Shown piece after piece: positions 40,775 through 43,569 of a DNA stretch of 43,569 nt. Position 1 is the stretch's first letter; the number at the start of each line of letters is the position of its first letter. A program made the position numbers and the translations under genes. Source of the DNA: JAHFIW01 sp035495855 (GTDB taxonomy: Bacteria; Patescibacteriota; Patescibacteriia; SG8-24); NCBI GenBank assembly GCA_035495855.1, contig DATJFD010000056.1:1-43569 (forward strand). Reading direction: 5' to 3'. The notes beneath the pieces are model-generated. The model did not search any database. It was given only the letters and a program-made list of their open reading frames with translations, and was not told the origin of the DNA.

Positions 40775-40829
40775 TAAAAACCGGGCTATGACGCGCAAAG
40801 CGCGTCCGTGCCGAAGCACGGGGCCCGGT
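40775..40829 (-). terminator. Three-way-junction terminator or attenuator in the copper operon
   Basis: On the minus strand an outer stem ACCGGGC/GCCCGGT encloses two hairpins: CCGTGC/GCACGG with a TTCG tetraloop, and ACGCGC/GCGCGT. A run of five T follows. It begins right after the stop at 40830 and lies just before the 535-residue gene, so it would limit read-through into the downstream copper genes. Confidence 0.8.
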
Positions 40830-41210
40830 CTAATTCCGCAACACGATGGTCGCCAAACGCTGATGCACCATGAATTTGCCCGCCCACTCCTCCCGGCGTT
40901 CCGCGACGAACTCCGCGGCCCGTTTCGTCCCGTACACGACGAGGGTCGCGGTCAGCAGGACGAAGAAGGCGGCGAGCGGCGGCACGACGTCGCGCTCCGT
41001 GCCGGCGGCGGCGAGACAATGCGAAGCGCAGTCGGTCGAGTCCGAAGGGCTTTCCGAAGGACAGCCCGCCGACATGCAATCCGCGGCCGCTCCCATCGAA
41101 CCGTGCGCGGCGTGCGCGAAACCGCCCCACAACCCCGCGTGGAAAACGCTGAAAAGCAGGGCCGAGACAATGAGAGTGGTGGCGAGAATCCGCCGGGCGA
41201 GCTTCAACAT
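40830..41210 (-). CDS. Small membrane protein with Cys/His/Met-rich outer loop
   Basis: Not a family I recognise; 126 residues from the ATG at 41210. Two membrane helices (about 8-30 and 74-94) flank an outer segment rich in possible metal ligands (HAAHGSMG, DCMSAGCPS, DCASHCLAA). The C-terminus is basic and short. It is the first gene of the copper cluster and directly follows an 18-bp palindromic operator, so it is probably a copper-responsive membrane protein, perhaps a metal buffer or sensor. The ORF could start upstream of the palindrome, but that would translate the operator and promoter. Confidence 0.78.
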   Translation of the reverse strand: MLKLARRILATTLIVSALLFSVFHAGLWGGFAHAAHGSMGAAADCMSAGCPSESPSDSTDCASHCLAAAGTERDVVPPLAAFFVLLTATLVVYGTKRAAEFVAERREEWAGKFMVHQRLATIVLRN

Positions 41211-41227
41211 ATCGATTGCAATCGATA
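41210..41227. promoter_or_regulatory. Perfect 18-bp palindromic operator of the copper cluster
   Basis: TATCGATTGCAATCGATA is a perfect palindrome that ends on the first base of the start codon at 41210. It lies just downstream of the -10 element, over the expected transcription start, the place expected for a repressor of the ArsR, CsoR or CopY type. No regulator gene is in the window. Confidence 0.75.
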
Positions 41228-41255
41228 GCCTATCACGAAACGACGGGCGCGGCAA
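41227..41255 (-). promoter_or_regulatory. Promoter of the copper cluster
   Basis: On the minus strand TTGCCG (41250-41255), a 17-bp spacer and TAGGCT (41227-41232), immediately upstream of the palindromic operator. Confidence 0.6.
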
Positions 41256-41284
41256 GATGCCCGTTCATACCGTCCACGGACGGC

Positions 41285-41710
41285 TCACTTGGTCTCGACC
41301 ATTCCCGCTTTCGCGGCGGGCACGGAGACCGCCGCCGGAGCAAGTTTCGCGAGGATCGATGGCGGCAACGTATCCAGCGCGAGCGCCAGGCTGGCGCAGA
41401 GAAGGCCGATGTCGCGCACCGTGATGGCGGAGACGCCGGCGACGACGAGCACCGAAAAGATGTGCAGCGCGCCGAAGGCGGCCGCGAGCCAGGTCCAGAG
41501 GCCGGCGATGAGCATCAGCCCGACGGCGACGTCGAAGGCCCCGTTCGCGTACATCGCGGGAACGAGCCAGGGCCCGACGAGCTTCATGGCCCACGGTTGC
41601 ATGATCGAACCCCACGCCAGGGGGTCCATGAAGATGTAGACGCCTATGCCGACGAACGTAAGGCCCAGGCCGACCCTCAGGAGAAGGCGCGATTTTTTCT
41701 GGATGTCCAT
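41285..41710 (-). CDS. DoxX-like four-helix membrane protein
   Basis: 141 residues with four predicted helices. The start LLLRVGLGLTFVGIGVYIFMDP, the Gly-rich second helix (AFDVAVGLMLIAGLWTWLAA) and the overall pattern fit DoxX/SURF4-like proteins, whose biochemical role is poorly defined. It is upstream of the copper promoter in the same direction but has its own -10 element (TATCAT, 41717-41722) only six bases before its ATG, so it is predicted to be leaderless. A palindrome with arms CCGTCC/GGACGG sits just after the stop. Confidence 0.7.
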   Translation of the reverse strand: MDIQKKSRLLLRVGLGLTFVGIGVYIFMDPLAWGSIMQPWAMKLVGPWLVPAMYANGAFDVAVGLMLIAGLWTWLAAAFGALHIFSVLVVAGVSAITVRDIGLLCASLALALDTLPPSILAKLAPAAVSVPAAKAGMVETK

Positions 41711-41716
41711 GCCTTC

Positions 41717-41722
41717 ATGATA
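41717..41722 (-). promoter_or_regulatory. -10 element of the DoxX-like gene, predicted leaderless
   Basis: TATCAT on the minus strand ends six bases before the ATG at 41710; the candidate -35 (TAGAAA, 17 bp upstream) is weak. Confidence 0.45.
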
Positions 41723-41743
41723 GCACGAGACGTGAGTTTTTTC

Positions 41744-41774
41744 TAAAAGAAATCCGGCCCTTTTCGGGGGCCGG
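41744..41774 (-). terminator. Intrinsic terminator of the four-helix protein gene
   Basis: A stem CCGGCCC/GGGCCGG is followed on the minus strand by ATTTCTTTT, directly after the stop at 41775. Confidence 0.85.
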
Positions 41775-42221
41775 TCAGAAGGCGGACGACAGCAGCGAGC
41801 GGATCCAGGTCACCGCGCCGAGGTAGATGGAGATCCAGATGAGCGTGCCGGTGGCGGTCGAGACGAAGCCGTACAGCCAGGCCTTGCGTTCGGGCAGGGC
41901 CAGGAAGCGGATCACGACCGCGGCGAGGAAAGGGCTCACGAGCACCGAGGCCGCCATGACGAAGGCGAAGGCGCCGCGTTTGCGGATCCAGGGCCAGATG
42001 CCCTTCGAGAACCGCTCCTCGTTGAACACGAGGTACTTCCTGAACCACGGGAACGAAAGGACCGCGCCGAACTGGAAGCAACCGATGCCGAAGTGCGTGG
42101 GATAGGCCCACGGTCCGAGAGCGTGCGCGAGCGCGGCGGTGCCGCCGACGGTCGCAAGATGCACGGCGATGCCCCCGACGGCGAGCACGCCATAGAGGAG
42201 CTTGGTCTTCACGTTTCGCAC
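41775..42221 (-). CDS. Uncharacterised four-helix membrane protein
   Basis: 148 residues; I do not recognise a family. Four helices are predicted (about 8-32, 45-60, 84-106, 116-140) with Arg/Lys-rich cytoplasmic loops (FRKYLVFNEERFSKGIWPWIRKRG). The start is GTG at 42221, supported by an SD-like GGGAGGAA five bases upstream, one of the few clear ribosome sites in this window. A candidate promoter TTGAAC-17-AAGGAT lies at 42262-42290 (minus). A terminator follows it. Confidence 0.75.
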   Translation of the reverse strand: MRNVKTKLLYGVLAVGGIAVHLATVGGTAALAHALGPWAYPTHFGIGCFQFGAVLSFPWFRKYLVFNEERFSKGIWPWIRKRGAFAFVMAASVLVSPFLAAVVIRFLALPERKAWLYGFVSTATGTLIWISIYLGAVTWIRSLLSSAF

Positions 42222-42303
42222 GGGGTTCCTCCCCTGCCATCAAAAGAACGGGCTTTCGACCATCCTTGCGCATTTCGGCTCTTCGTTCAAGGGGCGGCAG
42301 GGC

Positions 42304-42332
42304 AAAGAAAAAGACGGCCCTTAGCCGCCATC
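42304..42332 (-). terminator. Intrinsic terminator of the DUF457-like gene
   Basis: A 6-bp stem GATGGC/GCCGTC with one G-T pair is followed on the minus strand by a run of T, just after a heptad array. Confidence 0.65.
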
Positions 42333-42366
42333 TTTCCACTCTCCACTTTCAACTCTCCACTTTCAA
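42332..42366 (-). repeat. Heptad array after the DUF457-like gene
   Basis: Units CTCTCCA and CTTTCAA alternate in exact seven-base phase from the stop codon to the terminator. On the coding strand they read as AG-ended units; a 16-base stretch (GTTGAAAGTGGAGAGT) is shared with the array before pyk, about 40 kb away. Confidence 0.8.
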
Positions 42367-42857
42367 AGCACCATCTTGATGAGCAGCGTCAGCACGACGC
42401 CCTGCATGAGCAGGCCGTAGCGGAAAGGGATGTCCTTCTCGTGCCGCACGTGCTTGATGATGAAGTGATGGTTCGCCATGTGGAACCCGTGGAACCAGGA
42501 CAGCTTGCGGTTGAACCAGGTGCGGCGCTTGGGCTTGATCACCTCGAAAAGGCCGACGAGCGCGTCAGGCAGGAGGCCGCCGACGATGCCCATGGCGACG
42601 TTGAGGGGCGAGAAGAAATCCTGCTTCAGGAAGAAGATGGCGATCAGGATGACCGTCGCGATGGCGTCGAGCGACACGTAGAGCAGTGCGCGGAACACCT
42701 TGTTGCCGCTCTTGTAGCCCTCGTACATGTGCTCATCCCCGTGCGGCACCATGTCCGCGAAGAAGTGGGAGATGAAGCCCAGGGAGAAGGCCGCGACCGG
42801 ACTGTTCACGGCGTTGCCCGCGAGGGCCCCGACCGCTGCATGGACTGCGAGAAACAT
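42363..42857 (-). CDS. DUF457/YdjM-like membrane-bound putative metal-dependent hydrolase
   Basis: 164 residues. The N-terminus (HAAVGALAGNAVNSPVAAFSLGFISHFFADMVPHGDEH) carries the His and Asp pattern of the LexA-binding/YdjM (DUF457) family, whose members are predicted, but not proven, to be hydrolases. Three or four helices are likely. Further His residues occur in WFHGFHMANHHF. The predicted promoter TTGTCA-17-TACAGT puts the transcript start about five bases before the ATG. Confidence 0.7.
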   Translation of the reverse strand: MFLAVHAAVGALAGNAVNSPVAAFSLGFISHFFADMVPHGDEHMYEGYKSGNKVFRALLYVSLDAIATVILIAIFFLKQDFFSPLNVAMGIVGGLLPDALVGLFEVIKPKRRTWFNRKLSWFHGFHMANHHFIIKHVRHEKDIPFRYGLLMQGVVLTLLIKMVL

Positions 42858-42868
42858 AGTTCAACCGG

Positions 42869-42897
42869 ACTGTACCAAGGAGGGCGAAGGCTGACAA
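42869..42897 (-). promoter_or_regulatory. Promoter of the DUF457-like gene, nearly leaderless
   Basis: On the minus strand TTGTCA (42892-42897), 17 bp, TACAGT (42869-42874); eleven bases from the -10 element to the ATG. Confidence 0.65.
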
Positions 42898-42950
42898 GAC
42901 TACCCGCTGAGCTTAAACGGTGGAAAACTGGCCTTAATAAGGCGGAGGGC

Positions 42951-42979
42951 TTGATAAGCGCGAAACCCTGTGCTAAGGT
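42951..42979 (+). promoter_or_regulatory. Promoter of the 75-residue protein gene
   Basis: TTGATA (42951-42956), 17 bp, TAAGGT (42974-42979), about 35 bases before the predicted transcript's ATG at 43020. Confidence 0.6.
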
Positions 42980-43019
42980 GCCCTCACTACCGGGGATAAG
43001 CCAAAAATTCAGCGAAGTT

Positions 43020-43247
43020 ATGCGGAAAAAGAAGCACAACGCCGATGAGATCAGGTTCTGCCAGTCCCGCCTGCACAAGCGGATCTATGAGTTCCGCAAC
43101 GGGGAGATCTCCTTCCTGGTCAACGTGGAATGGGAAGGCGGCCGCCCCCTCAGGATGGTGGTCTGCAAGGACTGCTACGGCTGCAATGTCGGCACGCTCA
43201 TCAAGGAGATCGTGATCGACAACCCGCGGGTGGCGGCGACCGCGTGA
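43020..43247 (+). CDS. Small uncharacterised protein with CxxCxxC motif
   Basis: 75 residues, no family recognised. A basic start (MRKKKHNADEIRFCQSRLHKRIYEF) is followed by two probable beta strands and a Cys cluster VVCKDCYGC (Cys49, Cys52, Cys55, plus Cys14) that could bind zinc or another metal. The gene has a good promoter, an ATG start and its own terminator, which supports it being real although longer shadow frames cover it. It stands alone between divergent and tRNA genes. Confidence 0.65.
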   Translation: MRKKKHNADEIRFCQSRLHKRIYEFRNGEISFLVNVEWEGGRPLRMVVCKDCYGCNVGTLIKEIVIDNPRVAATA

Positions 43248-43261
43248 TCCGAACGCCAGAC

Positions 43262-43290
43262 AGGTCCGCTCCCCGGCGGACCTTTGGTTT
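43262..43290 (+). terminator. Terminator of the 75-residue protein gene
   Basis: An 8-bp stem AGGTCCGC/GCGGACCT with a 6-base loop followed by TTGGTTT; 14 bases after the stop. Confidence 0.7.
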
Positions 43291-43303
43291 CGGGAGCGCA
43301 GGG

Positions 43304-43332
43304 TTGCAAAGGCGGACGGTTTTTTCTACACT
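43304..43332 (+). promoter_or_regulatory. Promoter of tRNA-Met
   Basis: TTGCAA (43304-43309), 17 bp, TACACT (43327-43332), about 40 bases before the mature tRNA. Confidence 0.65.
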
Positions 43333-43372
43333 TCGGTCTGCTGTGGCGGCAGAGCCGCGGCGACGCAGCTAT

Positions 43373-43447
43373 GGCGAGGTAGCTCAGTGGTAGAGCAAAG
43401 GACTCATAAGCCTTGGGTCGCGGGTTCGATCCCCGCCCTCGCTACCA
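43373..43447 (+). tRNA. tRNA with CAT anticodon (elongator Met most likely)
   Basis: Acceptor GGCGAGG/CCTCGCT (G1-U72 wobble), D-arm AGCTCAGTGG, anticodon loop CTCATAA (CAT), T-arm GGGTTCGATCCCC, and an encoded CCA. It lacks the initiator pattern (no C1-A72 mismatch, no three G-C pairs next to the anticodon). The base pair closing the anticodon loop is an A-G mismatch. A tRNA-Ile decoded by a lysidine-modified CAT cannot be excluded. Confidence 0.92.
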
Positions 43448-43448
43448 A

Positions 43449-43488
43449 AGAAAAGCGGATCCGCTCTTGCGGGTCCGCTTTTCTTTTT
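43449..43488. terminator. Bidirectional terminator after tRNA-Met
   Basis: A 14-bp stem with arms at 43451-43464 and 43469-43482, one G-T pair, loop TCTT, and T-rich flanks on both strands. It serves tRNA-Met from the left and the surface-protein gene ending at 43491 from the right. Confidence 0.9.
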
Positions 43489-43490
43489 CC

Positions 43491-43569
43491 TTATGGAATC
43501 GGTGCGGGTTCGGGCGCAGGTGCCGGAGCGGGGTCGGGAGCCGGATCCGGTGCGGGCGCTGGCGCAGGT
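43491..43569 (-). CDS. C-terminal tail of a Pro/Ala-rich protein, cut off by window
   Basis: The frame ends at a TAA at 43491 and reads as alternating Pro with Ala, Asp or Glu (APDPAPAPAPEPAPIP at the end). Only 25 residues are visible. The composition resembles the Pro-rich stalks and tails of the small bitopic proteins at 7-9 kb, so it may be another surface protein, but this cannot be decided here. Confidence 0.6.
   Translation of the reverse strand, partial: PAPAPAPDPAPDPAPAPAPEPAPIP

Overview
This window is a GC-rich bacterial chromosome segment carrying about 30 protein genes, three tRNA genes and almost no mobile DNA. The likely source is a Candidate Phyla Radiation (Patescibacteria) genome. 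That is an inference from four things: calcium-binding (thrombospondin type 3) surface proteins with a single membrane anchor, huge Cys-rich surface proteins that begin with a VirB2/TrbC-like pilin segment, compact core genes, and several promoters placed so close to the start codon that the mRNAs would be leaderless. Most core genes are ordinary: pyk, nrdR, ftsZ, ftsA, dgkA, ybeY, yqeY, rpsU, hisS, lepB, der, pth, dprA, topA, rel, parA and parB. The taxon cannot be proven without rRNA.

Layout. Positions 1-6.2 kb (minus strand) hold an EVE-domain gene cut by the window edge, pyruvate kinase, NrdR, and a division cluster reading ybeY, dgkA, ftsA, ftsZ. Positions 6.3-22.3 kb (minus strand) hold a five-gene surface cluster: a 790-residue and a 3649-residue secreted protein sharing the same pilin-like N-terminus, followed by three small bitopic proteins with calcium-binding repeats. 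Positions 22.3-25.4 kb (minus strand) hold yqeY, rpsU, hisS, lepB and tRNA-Val. Positions 25.6-34.1 kb (plus strand) hold an LCP-family cell-wall ligase, der, pth, dprA, topA and a bifunctional (p)ppGpp enzyme. Positions 34.1-35.8 kb (minus strand) hold parA-parB, divergent from tRNA-Leu. After tRNA-Leu comes a strongly structured, apparently non-coding stretch near 36.0-36.2 kb. Positions 36.2-41.7 kb (minus strand) hold a copper-handling cluster (CopA ATPase, HMA chaperone, an HMA/DsbD-like/cupredoxin fusion, a small Cys/His-rich membrane protein) with a perfect 18-bp palindromic operator over its start, preceded by a DoxX-like gene. The right end holds two membrane proteins, a 75-residue orphan, tRNA-Met and the Pro/Ala-rich tail of another surface protein.

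Two observations stand out. First, many spacers are filled with degenerate tandem repeats of exactly seven bases that end in AG. After a stop codon the AG strand is the coding strand. Before a start codon, in four of five cases, the coding strand carries the complement, so the arrays face each other around a hairpin. They lie 0-3 bases from the start codon of pyk, nrdR, dgkA and pth. Second, two adjacent giant surface proteins carry a pilin-like two-helix N-terminus of the VirB2/TrbC type, which suggests a surface or attachment structure built from pilin-anchored adhesins.
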